A program made the position numbers and the translations under genes. Positions 1-7,814 of a DNA stretch of 12,320 nucleotides are shown here, piece after piece. This DNA is from Spirochaetia bacterium (lineage in GTDB: Bacteria > Spirochaetota > Spirochaetia > Treponematales > Treponemataceae), in the NCBI GenBank assembly GCA_900769325.1, contig CAAGGF010000150.1, positions 1 to 12,320 on the forward strand. Direction: 5' to 3'. Position 1 is the first letter of the stretch. The number at the start of each line of letters is the position of its first letter. A model generated the notes under the pieces. That model did no database searches, was not told the DNA's origin, and was given only the letters and a program-made list of their open reading frames with translations.

Positions 1-266
1 AAAAGTGTTATTCCTTCTGTAGGAAATTTTTTCTTTACGGCTAAAATTATGGCTTTTATTTTGACAGCGACTTCTTTTTCTACATACGAAAAAAGAACGA
101 AATTCTGCTCAGGCCATGTTGTATCCCCGAGTTTTTTAGAAGACCTTCCTCTCCCCTGCACTGCAGGAATCAGCGTGTATTCAATTTCAGGAATTTCCTG
201 TTCAAGAAGTTCTACGATTTCGTCCTGAACTGACTGGTTTGAAACGATTTCTATTCTGTAATTCAT
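1..266 (-). CDS. PG0541/PII-like transporter-associated protein (C-terminus cut by window)
   Basis: 88 codons are visible from an ATG at 266; the C-terminal end lies outside the window. The protein begins MNYRIEIVSNQSVQDEIVEL and carries a GRGRSSKKLGD segment (about 38-48) followed by a WPEQN stretch (51-55). This order, GRG-S-x-x-x-G then WPxxN, is what I associate with the PG0541 family, small PII-fold proteins encoded beside RND pumps. The start lies 5 bp after the permease stop. A GGAG inside the last codons of the permease gives an SD with normal spacing, so the two genes are probably translationally linked. The proposed role, sensing or tuning the pump, is inference from neighbourhood and fold; no ligand is known to me. 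Confidence 0.72.
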   Translation of the reverse strand, partial: MNYRIEIVSNQSVQDEIVELLEQEIPEIEYTLIPAVQGRGRSSKKLGDTTWPEQNFVLFSYVEKEVAVKIKAIILAVKKKFPTEGITL

Positions 267-271
267 TTTGG

Positions 272-3200
272 TCATTCTCCGTCTTCCTCATTTTTTTGTT
301 CAAAAGATTCATCAAGAAGGTCGTATTCAACTTTTATTCTGGATTTTAATTTCTTTTCATCTTTCATCACAAGCGAATACAAAACAGGAATTACAAGAAG
401 CGTTACAAAAGTTGAAGAAGTAAGCCCCCCGACTACTGCAATTCCAATCGGCTGAACCATCGCAGACTGTCCTTCAGATGCAAAGCACATCGGAATCATA
501 CCAAGAATCGTCGTAAGGGTTGTCATCAAAACAGGACGCAGACGGCTTACTCCTGCTTTGTAACACGCTTCCATCATCGGAATGTTTCTGCCCCGCAAAA
601 GATTCGTGTAATCGACAAGAATAATTCCATTGTTTACTACGATTCCTACAAGCATAATAAGTCCGACCATCGCCATAATCGAAAGCGGCTGACCGATAAT
701 CTTGTAAAGGAAAACAACACCGATGAGCAAAAATGGAATCGTCGCAAGATTTATAAGAGGAGCTTTAAACGACTCGTAAGTTCCTGCCATTACGCCGAAT
801 ACAAGAATTACAGCCATAATCAAAATTCCCGAATAAAGCTTCATCTGGTCGTTCGTTTCTTGCCATGAACCTTCATAGGAAACAGAAACATTGTCAGGAA
901 TGATGAATGTATTTGCAATTCCTTCTTTGATTGCATCTTCTACAAGGTTTGCATTATCTGATGTCAAAATGCTTGCCGTTATATGAACGATTCGCCGCTG
1001 GTTTTCACGCTTTATCGAAACAGGACCAAGACCTTTTTTTAATTCTGCAAAATTTGAAAGCGAAACTTTTCCGTTTGTTCCGTTTACATACATCGTTTCA
1101 AGGTCGATGATATTTTGTCTGTCAGACGGCTGGTACATTACTTTAACATCGTAATCTTTTCCTGCCTGGCGGTAAGTTGTAGAAGTAACACCGTTTACAG
1201 CATAATTTATTTCTTTTGCAACTGTTGAAACATCAACGCCGAACGAATATGCCCTTTCCCTGTCAATTTCAATTTCTACCTGCGGAAGACCTTCTTCAGT
1301 ATCAATCGAAATATCTCCAAGCGCAGAAATATCTTCCATTACGCGGACAATTTTATCTGCAACAGAAAGCGCTTCGTCAAGGTCATCAGAACGCAGTGCA
1401 ATATCAATATCGCTTCCCATCATCTGACCTCGAGTTCCTGCTTGAAAGCTGAATCTTGCTCCAGGAAAATTCGTAAAATATTTTCTGAGTTTATTCTGAA
1501 CTTCGACTGCCGTTCCTGATTTTTCATTCAGCGTAATCTGAATTGACGATTTGTAAGTATTTGCATTTCGTCCGCCACCACCGACTGTCGTAATGAGTTT
1601 ATCAAACGACGGAACTTCTTTTTTTACGATTTCTTCCATTGCAAGAGAAACATTTCTTGTATCTTCAAGCGGAGTTCCGATTGGAAGCGTTATGGAAAGC
1701 GTTACAGAATCATCGTTTCCCTGAGGCATCATATTCATTCCCAGCGTAGGAAGAAGTGCAACTGCAATTACAAGAAGACAGATTGCAATCATAATCGTTA
1801 CGGCTCTGTATTCAAGTGCCTTCTTCAAAAGGCGACCATAAACTTTTGTTACAGCGTCGAGTGCTTTTGTACAGATGCCGTAAAACCATTTTAACATTTT
1901 TGACTTTACAGGCTTTTCGTTTCTGTTTGTAAGCGGAAGAAATTTTCCTGCCAGAACAGGAACAAGAAAAATCGCAACCAAAAGCGAAGAACAAAGTGCA
2001 ATTACAATCGTAAAAATAATTCCCTTAAACATCTGCCCCATCATTCCCAAATCTTTCATATAAAGCAGGAACGGAACAAAAACGCAAATCGTCGTAAGGT
2101 TTCCTGAAATTACAGAAACAATCATTTCCTGCGAACCCAAAATTGCAGAAATCTTAGGCTTTGCCCCGCGGCTTCTGTAAGAATAAATATTGTCTATCAT
2201 TACGATTGAAGCATCAACAATCATTCCGACGCCTAAAATCAAACCTGTAAGCGTCATCATATTGAGAGTAATTCCTGCAAAACTCATGCACAAAAGTGTA
2301 ATCAAAAGCGAAAGCGGAATTGAAATTGCAATTATAATCGTAGACTTGAAATTCTGCAAAAATATGAACAGAACAATGACAGCAAGCAAAAGTCCCTGCC
2401 ATGCAGAATCGACTAAAGTTGAAATTGTCTCGCGGATTGAATCTGTATCATCAGAAATGACTTCAAGTTTTATGTCAGAAGGAAGAGTTTCCTTTAATTC
2501 TTCGATTTTTTCGTGGACATTATTTGAAACGCTAACAGAATTTGCATCAGTCTGCTTTGTAATCGTAATGTAAACGCCGTGTTCGCCGTTTATAAAAACA
2601 TCACGCGTAATATCGGCAAAACCCCAGAACGCATTTCCAATATCAGAAAGTTTTACATCATAACCGTTTACTGTCGCAATCAGAGTGTTGTTGATTTCTT
2701 CAAGATTTGAAAATTCTCCTGTGGTGCGGACAACATAATCTTTCTGCCCTTCGTTTAATTTTCCGCCGCCCAAATCAAGATTCTGTTTTGCCAGTGCAGA
2801 ACTTACCTGCGACACCGTAAAACCGTAAGCGGCAAGTCTGTTCTGGTCAAGTTCAACGCGGACGATTTTTGTTTTTCCGCCCATTACAGAAGCTTCTGCA
2901 ACGCCGTCAGCCTGTTCAAAAATATCAGAAATCGTGTCTTCGGCAATTTCTTTTATGTCAGAAAGCGAACGGTTGCCGCGCACTGCAATTCTCATAATCG
3001 GTTTTGAATCTCCGTTGAACCTGAAAATCGTCGGAGAGGCTACATTGTCCGGGAGCTGCCTCTGAACACGCCCTAACTTGTCGCGTATGTCATTTACCGC
3101 GGATTCAATGTCAATTCCATAATTAAATTCAAGCTGAATTGAACAGCCTGATTCCGTAGATGTTGAATAAAGATTTTTAAGTCCGTTTACGCTGATTAAA

Positions 3201-3409
3201 GCGCCTTCAAGAATTTCTGTTACAGTTTTTTCAACAGACTCAGGGCCTGCATTTGCGTAAGTTGCCGAAACCATTACATAAGGCGAATCTATATCCGGAA
3301 AAAGTCCCAGGGCGACATTCTTCAATGTAAAAATACCGACTGCAGCTAAAAGTGCAAATATAATTAACACCAGAACAGGATGTTCCAGATTTTTTCTTGC
3401 TATACTCAT
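272..3409 (-). CDS. RND-family efflux permease (inner-membrane pump)
   Basis: This 1045-residue protein has the full AcrB/CzcA-type layout. A first membrane helix (about 11-30) precedes a large periplasmic loop. A helix bundle around 335-480 includes NMMTL (383-387) and GMIVDASIVMIDN (395-407). The second half repeats this, with LVGIVVNNGIILVDY near 920-934. It should use the proton gradient to drive drugs, lipids or other compounds into the periplasmic adaptor and TolC channel. Only one acidic residue (D399) stands at the AcrB D407/D408 position, and the TM10 lysine position is N926/N927. This differs from classical HAE1 drug pumps but occurs in many RND proteins of other phyla, so the substrate cannot be called. 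The start overlaps the adaptor stop by 4 bp (ATGA), indicating translational coupling. Confidence 0.95.
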   Translation of the reverse strand: MSIARKNLEHPVLVLIIFALLAAVGIFTLKNVALGLFPDIDSPYVMVSATYANAGPESVEKTVTEILEGALISVNGLKNLYSTSTESGCSIQLEFNYGIDIESAVNDIRDKLGRVQRQLPDNVASPTIFRFNGDSKPIMRIAVRGNRSLSDIKEIAEDTISDIFEQADGVAEASVMGGKTKIVRVELDQNRLAAYGFTVSQVSSALAKQNLDLGGGKLNEGQKDYVVRTTGEFSNLEEINNTLIATVNGYDVKLSDIGNAFWGFADITRDVFINGEHGVYITITKQTDANSVSVSNNVHEKIEELKETLPSDIKLEVISDDTDSIRETISTLVDSAWQGLLLAVIVLFIFLQNFKSTIIIAISIPLSLLITLLCMSFAGITLNMMTLTGLILGVGMIVDASIVMIDNIYSYRSRGAKPKISAILGSQEMIVSVISGNLTTICVFVPFLLYMKDLGMMGQMFKGIIFTIVIALCSSLLVAIFLVPVLAGKFLPLTNRNEKPVKSKMLKWFYGICTKALDAVTKVYGRLLKKALEYRAVTIMIAICLLVIAVALLPTLGMNMMPQGNDDSVTLSITLPIGTPLEDTRNVSLAMEEIVKKEVPSFDKLITTVGGGGRNANTYKSSIQITLNEKSGTAVEVQNKLRKYFTNFPGARFSFQAGTRGQMMGSDIDIALRSDDLDEALSVADKIVRVMEDISALGDISIDTEEGLPQVEIEIDRERAYSFGVDVSTVAKEINYAVNGVTSTTYRQAGKDYDVKVMYQPSDRQNIIDLETMYVNGTNGKVSLSNFAELKKGLGPVSIKRENQRRIVHITASILTSDNANLVEDAIKEGIANTFIIPDNVSVSYEGSWQETNDQMKLYSGILIMAVILVFGVMAGTYESFKAPLINLATIPFLLIGVVFLYKIIGQPLSIMAMVGLIMLVGIVVNNGIILVDYTNLLRGRNIPMMEACYKAGVSRLRPVLMTTLTTILGMIPMCFASEGQSAMVQPIGIAVVGGLTSSTFVTLLVIPVLYSLVMKDEKKLKSRIKVEYDLLDESFEQKNEEDGE

Positions 3410-4341
3410 TGATTAACCTTTTCACTAGAAATATCATTTACTTTTATTCCGTCAGAAACAGAAAGCATACCTTCTACAATAACCCGCTCGCCGCTTTGAA
3501 GTCCTTCAAGAATCTGAACTTTTGCATCAACCGATTTTCCGGTTTTTACAGTCCGTTTTTCAGCAACACAATTTTCGTCAATTACAAAAACATAAGAATA
3601 TTCATCATCAGAAACGACTGCATCAGAAGGAACAACAATTTCACCGGAATATTTGGAAGTGTAGAGTTTCACTTTTGCAAACATTCCTGCATTTATTCTT
3701 GAATCTTTTTTTGCAAAATGGAGAATTACTTCTTTAGTTCGGCTTGCTTTGTCAACGACAGGACTTACGCGGCTTATAAACGCTTCAAACACAACACCAG
3801 GATAAGACTGAAGCGAAATGTCCGCCTTTAATCCGGTTTTTAATTCAGAAACATAACGCTCAGGAATTGCTGCAGAAATCTGAAGGTTTTCAATGTCGCC
3901 TATCATCGTAATTTCAGAATTGACAGTTACAGTCGTTCCGATTTTACTTGGAATCGAAAGAATGCTTCCTGAAATCGGGGCTTCAACAGGGCTTAAAGCG
4001 TAACGCGTTCCAGGTTCAGATGGGTCAACTTTTGCAATTACATCGCCTTTATCGACATGAGAACCTAAAACAACATTTACTTCTGCAATTTTTCCGCCCA
4101 TAGAAGGATAAACAGCAACAGCCCTCTGGGACTCAACTTCGCCGTTAGTCAGAACATAATCCTGAAGAATTTTTTCTTCTGCAAGTTCAGTGCGCACAGT
4201 CGGAACAGAAGCCGCCCGTTTTCGCTTTGCATTTGTAATCGATTTTTTTGAAGTCGCAGAAATTGCAAAAACAGAAATCAGCGTTACAGCCACGGCAATT
4301 ATTATAATTAAAATACTCAAAGATTTTTTATTCATTTTCAT
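3406..4341 (-). CDS. RND efflux periplasmic adaptor (HlyD/MFP family), hairpin-less
   Basis: I place the start at 4341 (311 aa), because a GGAGG at 4351-4355 is 9 nt from this ATG; the ATG at 4350 is too close to it. An N-terminal membrane anchor (about 8-28) leads to a lipoyl half (about 78-106, GGKIAEVNVV then SHVDKGDVIAKVD). The second lipoyl half (about 119-150, VEAPISGSIL) follows almost at once, then beta-barrel and membrane-proximal segments with VVPSDAVV at 236-243. Only about 13 residues separate the lipoyl halves, so the long alpha-helical hairpin of AcrA/MexA is absent. BesA of Borrelia burgdorferi is a known adaptor of this sort. The protein should bridge the RND pump and the TolC-like channel encoded on either side. 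Its gene ends in a 4-bp overlap with the permease. Confidence 0.9.
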   Translation of the reverse strand: MKMNKKSLSILIIIIAVAVTLISVFAISATSKKSITNAKRKRAASVPTVRTELAEEKILQDYVLTNGEVESQRAVAVYPSMGGKIAEVNVVLGSHVDKGDVIAKVDPSEPGTRYALSPVEAPISGSILSIPSKIGTTVTVNSEITMIGDIENLQISAAIPERYVSELKTGLKADISLQSYPGVVFEAFISRVSPVVDKASRTKEVILHFAKKDSRINAGMFAKVKLYTSKYSGEIVVPSDAVVSDDEYSYVFVIDENCVAEKRTVKTGKSVDAKVQILEGLQSGERVIVEGMLSVSDGIKVNDISSEKVNQ

Positions 4342-4350
4342 TAAAAGCAT

Positions 4351-4355
4351 CCTCC
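4351..4355 (-). promoter_or_regulatory. Ribosome binding site deciding the adaptor start
   Basis: The minus strand reads GGAGG 9 nt before the ATG at 4341. The ATG at 4350 directly abuts it and is unlikely to be used. This places translation at MKMNKK and removes three residues from the longest open frame. Confidence 0.7.
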
Positions 4356-4358
4356 GTT

Positions 4359-5672
4359 TTACTCATTTGAAAGTTTTAAAATCGTACCGAACTCAAGGCC
4401 CAAAAGATATTCCGTGTCTAAAAGAGTTTCAATAAGCGTTTTTGCCTGATTTTTTAAACTTACTTCAGCATTAAGGACACTGTCACTTGCGTTCTGGAGC
4501 GTAAGAAAATCAGTCTTACCGTAATTGTACGCTTTTTCCGTCATCTCGTAAGTTTTTTTTGCAAGTTCAACATTCTGTTTTGAAACTTCAAGCATCGAAA
4601 TAATCTGATTGATTTTTCTAAGTGCGTTTTCCGTATTCACGCGGATAGAAGTTTCAGCGTCCTCTAAGTTTAATTTTGCAGAATCAACTGCCTGTTTTTT
4701 TGAATTAATCGCAACAGCTCCTTGCGACCACGGAAGATATCCGTCAAGAGGAATTGAAACTGCAACAGAAAGAGAATTTGTTTCGTTCCACATAGAATTA
4801 TCTATATTGAGCGACTGTCCGTATTTGTAACTTCCAGAAATTACAGGTCCATACGCGGAAAATCTGTCTGCAAGAAGATTGTTTTCTGCAATCTGAAGTG
4901 CAAACTGTGCAGCCTGAACATTTGGAGCCGGATTTTCTTTTGGCGGAAGTTTTACATTTTTTAATTCAAGGAAAGAATCCAAAGAACCTGAAAGTTTTAT
5001 TTCTTCATCAAAAGGAACTCCTATAATCTGCTTAAAAAGTTCCATGTCGTTTACCAAACCGATTCTTGCTTCTTCGACAGTCGGTTTTTTCTGTTCGTAA
5101 TTTACGCGGCTTGTCATGACATCAAGTTCGCTGATTTTTCCGTTTTTAAACTTTTCAAGATTCTGCTCGTAATTCTTTTTTGCGGTCAAAAGATTCTGAG
5201 ACTGAAACGAAAGGTATTCAGTTTTGTAAATTAAACCGTAAAAAGTTTTCCAGACACTCATCTCAATCTGCTTTACCGCCTGATTGTAAGTTAAAAGTCC
5301 GTTTTCGTAATTCAGTTTTGCACCTTTTATCGTGCTGTAAAGATTTGTTGAAAGCGTAAGACCAAGCGAACCGGAAACTGAAAAACTTTCCGTGTTTTTG
5401 CTGAAATCATCCAGAAAAGAAGCCTCACCTTTTATTGAAGGACTTACGCTGTTCCAGGAAGTTTCATTTTTGCGTTTTAAATCATTTAAAGTGTTCTGCT
5501 CGACTTTAATTGAAAGATTGTTTTCTTTTGCAAGAGAAACGCAATCCTCTAAAGTAAGAATTTTTTCTTCTTTTGTAAGATTTTCTTGAGGTTTTTCATT
5601 TTCTGCAGAAAAAACATTCTTTGAAAAACTTAAAAAAAGAATGACTAAAAATAAAATTTGTTTTTGTTTCAT
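4359..5672 (-). CDS. TolC-family outer-membrane efflux protein
   Basis: The 437-residue protein begins with a signal peptide (MKQKQILFLVILFLSFSKNV, likely cut after FSA near residue 23). Two OEP repeats follow. The first starts with LTLEDCVSLAKENNLSIKVE (about 40-59). The second, in the C-terminal third, has a long heptad-like helix pair containing VELAKKTYEMTEKAYNYGKTDFLTL. The length and the alternation of helices with short beta segments fit an outer-membrane factor whose trimer forms the exit duct. It lies 15 bp after the methyltransferase gene and 17 bp before the adaptor, so it is co-transcribed with the pump. Because the adaptor seems to lack its alpha-hairpin, contact with this channel may differ from TolC-AcrA. 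The SD is weak (GGAT about 8 nt upstream). Confidence 0.9.
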   Translation of the reverse strand: MKQKQILFLVILFLSFSKNVFSAENEKPQENLTKEEKILTLEDCVSLAKENNLSIKVEQNTLNDLKRKNETSWNSVSPSIKGEASFLDDFSKNTESFSVSGSLGLTLSTNLYSTIKGAKLNYENGLLTYNQAVKQIEMSVWKTFYGLIYKTEYLSFQSQNLLTAKKNYEQNLEKFKNGKISELDVMTSRVNYEQKKPTVEEARIGLVNDMELFKQIIGVPFDEEIKLSGSLDSFLELKNVKLPPKENPAPNVQAAQFALQIAENNLLADRFSAYGPVISGSYKYGQSLNIDNSMWNETNSLSVAVSIPLDGYLPWSQGAVAINSKKQAVDSAKLNLEDAETSIRVNTENALRKINQIISMLEVSKQNVELAKKTYEMTEKAYNYGKTDFLTLQNASDSVLNAEVSLKNQAKTLIETLLDTEYLLGLEFGTILKLSNE

Positions 5673-5687
5673 TTTCTTATCCGAAAA

Positions 5688-6677
5688 TTAAAAATCGTCT
5701 GTATGAATCCAAGTCAGTTCGTGCTTATTATAATTCAAGTGAACGATACGGCTTTTTGGAAGGCACTCAAATTCTTTTATGATGTTCCAGTCGATTTCAC
5801 CCTGCATTTTTATGGTGCAAATCATATTTTTACACAAACCGCTTTCAAGCCAGACTTTTATCCATTTTAAAAGCCGCTCAGGGTAACAGATTACATCGCT
5901 GAAAACCCAGTCACAAAAACCTATTTCTTCGGGCTTTAATGTAAAAGCATCGTGACTTTCAAAATGAACGAGCGGATTTTTCATAAGGCTGTCGCACAAA
6001 GGAGAGCGGTCAACTGCATAAACGCTTGAGCCAAGATTCGTCAAAACCCAAGTCCAACCGCCGGGACACGCTCCTGCTTCAAAACACCTTTCACCGCTTT
6101 TTGGAAAATCACAGCCGGTAAAAAGATTTAAAAGCGTAAGGCTTTCCTGAATTTTTAAATATGCCCTGCTCGGAGGATTTTCGTGGTCTTCTTCAAAAAC
6201 AATATTTCCTGCCGGAAGCGAATTTGATGTTTTTTCGCTGAACAGAATAGTGTTTTCGTCTGTCAAAGTGTAAATGCCGATTGGACTTGAAGGAATTCTA
6301 CAGGGAAATTTTCTTGCCTTTAAATTTATATACGGAAGTTTATCCTGAATAAGGCTAGCTCTCCTGAAAAACTGATATTGATAAGGAGCCCAGTTTCTTT
6401 GAATGGATTTTAGAGAATTTGCCGCATTTGAAATAGAAGAAAACCTCATCGTTTTAGGTTCAACAAAAACTGCCTTTGCCCAATACGGAAATTTTTGAGC
6501 GAACGGCCATGAAGAAAAATATAAAACATCGCCGTAAATTGCTTTAGGCCGTTCCGTGAAGTCAAAACGATTTTTTAATTCAGAAAGAAGCATATTCTGC
6601 ATTTCGGGAAAAGACAAAAACGCAATCCCCGGCAAATTTTTAATTTCTGAAAGATTTTCTGATTTTAAATCTGGCAT
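5688..6677 (-). CDS. RlmM-like FtsJ-fold 23S rRNA 2'-O-methyltransferase
   Basis: The 329-residue protein has an N-terminal half of unclear fold followed by an FtsJ/RrmJ-type SAM methyltransferase domain. Motif I is ACPGGW (203-208). The K-D-K-E catalytic tetrad of 2'-O-methyltransferases can be assigned as K175 (AYLKIQES), D261 (FSDVI), K290 (CTIKMQG) and E320 (KHELTW). GACPGGWTW, the AVDRSP loop after it and HELTWIH at the end resemble RlmM, which methylates the ribose of C2498 in 23S rRNA of Escherichia coli (366 aa). This protein is a little shorter, mainly N-terminally. The ATG overlaps the end of the PilZ gene by 13 bp and has no clear SD, suggesting translation by coupling. The exact rRNA target is inferred, not shown. 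Confidence 0.8.
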   Translation of the reverse strand: MPDLKSENLSEIKNLPGIAFLSFPEMQNMLLSELKNRFDFTERPKAIYGDVLYFSSWPFAQKFPYWAKAVFVEPKTMRFSSISNAANSLKSIQRNWAPYQYQFFRRASLIQDKLPYINLKARKFPCRIPSSPIGIYTLTDENTILFSEKTSNSLPAGNIVFEEDHENPPSRAYLKIQESLTLLNLFTGCDFPKSGERCFEAGACPGGWTWVLTNLGSSVYAVDRSPLCDSLMKNPLVHFESHDAFTLKPEEIGFCDWVFSDVICYPERLLKWIKVWLESGLCKNMICTIKMQGEIDWNIIKEFECLPKSRIVHLNYNKHELTWIHTDDF

Positions 6678-7048
6678 ACAAAAGTTTGATTTTTAAATTC
6701 GTTCTCTAAATCTTGTGAATTCTGGTCTTCTTCTAATTCTTCTATGTACTTTGACAAATTTGAAAAATCTTGCGAAGGCAGAATCTGAAACCCGATTTCC
6801 GTAGACTCTCCAACATTCAAAACCCATTTTGGTCTGCATAAAAGCCGATATTGTCCATTCATTGCCGAACGCGCGAAAGTTATTTTTGCATTATAATCGC
6901 ATTCGAGGTCAACATTTACAGGAAAATTATACCGAATTTTACAACCTTCCCGGCTTATGTTTACAAGTGCTCCCGGAAGTGCACACAATTCAGATACTTC
7001 AAAACGCCCGATATCATCATAACGGGAAAAATTTCTCTGAGTTTTCAT
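6665..7048 (-). CDS. PilZ-domain protein, putative c-di-GMP receptor
   Basis: This 127-residue protein is little more than one PilZ domain. The two signature c-di-GMP-binding motifs are visible: RNFSR (R5-x-x-x-R9) at the N-terminus and NISREG (N30-x-S32-x-x-G35), a match to (D/N)xSxxG. Beta-rich segments follow (about 50-95), then an acidic helical tail. Single-domain PilZ proteins bind c-di-GMP and act through partners. None is obvious here, but this gene leads the operon with the methyltransferase and the efflux pump. The start is set by the motif lying at residue 5 and by a promoter whose -10 box ends only 9 nt upstream; no SD is seen, so the transcript is probably leaderless or nearly so. 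Confidence 0.82.
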   Translation of the reverse strand: MKTQRNFSRYDDIGRFEVSELCALPGALVNISREGCKIRYNFPVNVDLECDYNAKITFARSAMNGQYRLLCRPKWVLNVGESTEIGFQILPSQDFSNLSKYIEELEEDQNSQDLENEFKNQTFVCQI

Positions 7049-7057
7049 AACTTTGCA

Positions 7058-7086
7058 ATTCTAACATAATTTTTATCTGTTTTCAA
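7058..7086 (-). promoter_or_regulatory. Sigma70-type promoter of the PilZ-efflux operon
   Basis: On the minus strand TTGAAA (7081-7086) is 17 nt from TAGAAT (7058-7063). Only 9 nt separate the -10 box from the PilZ ATG, which predicts a 5' leader of about 0-3 nt. No other good promoter is evident between the six genes downstream, so this may drive the whole unit. Confidence 0.65.
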
Positions 7087-7156
7087 TCAGACAGAAATTC
7101 AGCAGAATCGAAAGAATTAAAACCTGAAATTTTCAAAAAATTTTTCCCGGAAACGA

Positions 7157-7618
7157 TTAGTCCTCCACTAAAATTCTTGATGCAATTTTTGACTTTGTAT
7201 CAGTTTCAAAAACCGAAACAATCAGCCAGTCGCCTTTTTTAATATCCGAAACAGAAAGTTTTTCAAATTTTTTCTCTGAATCAGAATTGTCTTTACGCTT
7301 TTCAATTCTTGTAAAAGGAGTAATTTTTACAGATTTTTCATTTTCATCAGCGTCTTTAAAAGAAATTGAATCAGATGTAATTTCTGTTACCTGTCCAATT
7401 GAAAAGATTTCTCTTTTGCAAGGGCCTTGTCTTCTTTCAAAATTTTCACTTCTTTCTCTTCTTCCCCTCTTTTCAGGACCTTTTTTTACATCCGAAGATA
7501 AAACTTCTTTTACATTTTCATCTTCAGGGCCTTTCTTTAATTCTTTTGCGCTTAAAGAACAAAGACAAAGCGAGAACATAACAAAAGAAGAAAGAACAAC
7601 TTTTACAAATTTTTTCAT
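7157..7618 (-). CDS. Exported DUF5666-like small protein
   Basis: I start this protein at 7618 (153 aa), because a GGAGG at 7624-7628 is 5 nt from that ATG; the upstream ATG at 7645 has no such signal. A signal peptide (MKKFVKVVLSSFVMFSLCLC, likely cut after SLSA) is followed by a charged, low-complexity stretch with KKGPE twice and RRQGP once (about 28-67). A small beta-rich domain comes next: IGQVTEITSDSISF, VKITPFTRIEK, and IKKGDWLIV with SKIASRIL at the end. This pattern, a G-x-V opening and a KKGDWLIV strand, resembles DUF5666/OB-like periplasmic modules. Function is unknown. It is a single-gene unit, separated from the PilZ operon by that operon's own promoter. Confidence 0.65.
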   Translation of the reverse strand: MKKFVKVVLSSFVMFSLCLCSLSAKELKKGPEDENVKEVLSSDVKKGPEKRGRRERSENFERRQGPCKREIFSIGQVTEITSDSISFKDADENEKSVKITPFTRIEKRKDNSDSEKKFEKLSVSDIKKGDWLIVSVFETDTKSKIASRILVED

Positions 7619-7623
7619 ATTTA

Positions 7624-7628
7624 CCTCC
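7624..7628 (-). promoter_or_regulatory. Ribosome binding site deciding the DUF5666-like start
   Basis: GGAGG on the minus strand lies 5 nt from the ATG at 7618. It selects a protein beginning directly with a typical signal peptide (MKKFVK) rather than the nine-residue extension MQILFLEVN. Confidence 0.7.
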
Positions 7629-7653
7629 AAAAATAAAATTTGCATAAAAGTGT

Positions 7654-7689
7654 GGTCTGTTTAAAATTTAAAAAAGTTTTAAACAGACC
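7654..7689. repeat. 13-bp perfect inverted repeat upstream of the DUF5666-like gene
   Basis: The arms GGTCTGTTTAAAA (7654-7666) and TTTTAAACAGACC (7677-7689) are perfectly complementary and are separated by a 10-nt AT loop. The element lies 36-71 bp before the start at 7618. On the minus strand no T-run follows at once, so it is not a standard terminator for the upstream lipoprotein gene. It could be an operator, a 5'-UTR hairpin, or a weak or bidirectional terminator (a T6 tract lies 8 nt after it on the plus strand). Confidence 0.7.
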
Positions 7690-7708
7690 GAAAAAACTTT
7701 TTTATATC

Positions 7709-7734
7709 AAAGGCTTTTAAACCTGAAAGCCTTC
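7709..7734. repeat. Small inverted repeat, 8-bp arms
   Basis: AAGGCTTT and AAAGCCTT face each other across an 8-nt gap in the AT-rich stretch between the lipoprotein and DUF5666-like genes. It may be part of a terminator region for the minus-strand lipoprotein transcript, but no clear T-tract follows. Its role is uncertain. Confidence 0.4.
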
Positions 7735-7789
7735 AAAATAATACTACAATCAAAAATATATACTCTTGAAAAAATTGTTTCATTAAAAG

Positions 7790-7814
7790 AAAACTAAAGA
7801 ATTCTTAAAGTTTT
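7790..7814 (-). terminator. Possible weak AT-rich terminator of the lipoprotein gene
   Basis: Directly after the stop codon the minus strand reads an imperfect palindrome (AAAACT, AAGAATTCTT, AGTTTT) followed by CTTTT. The stem has almost no GC and its inner part leaves little room for a loop, so the call is weak. Confidence 0.3.

Noticed and set aside
2190..2573. Plus-strand open frame of 127 codons inside the RND gene, and similar ones in other genes
   Set aside because: They lie wholly opposite strongly supported genes, lack SDs and show no recognisable protein features; they are antisense shadows.
6665..6677. 13-bp overlap between PilZ and methyltransferase genes as a frameshifted fusion
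   Set aside because: Both proteins are complete by their motifs and length, so ordinary overlapping coupled genes explain it.
7654..7689. Palindrome as terminator of the lipoprotein gene
   Set aside because: On the minus strand there is no T-run directly after the stem, and it sits in the leader of the next gene; left as an undefined inverted repeat.
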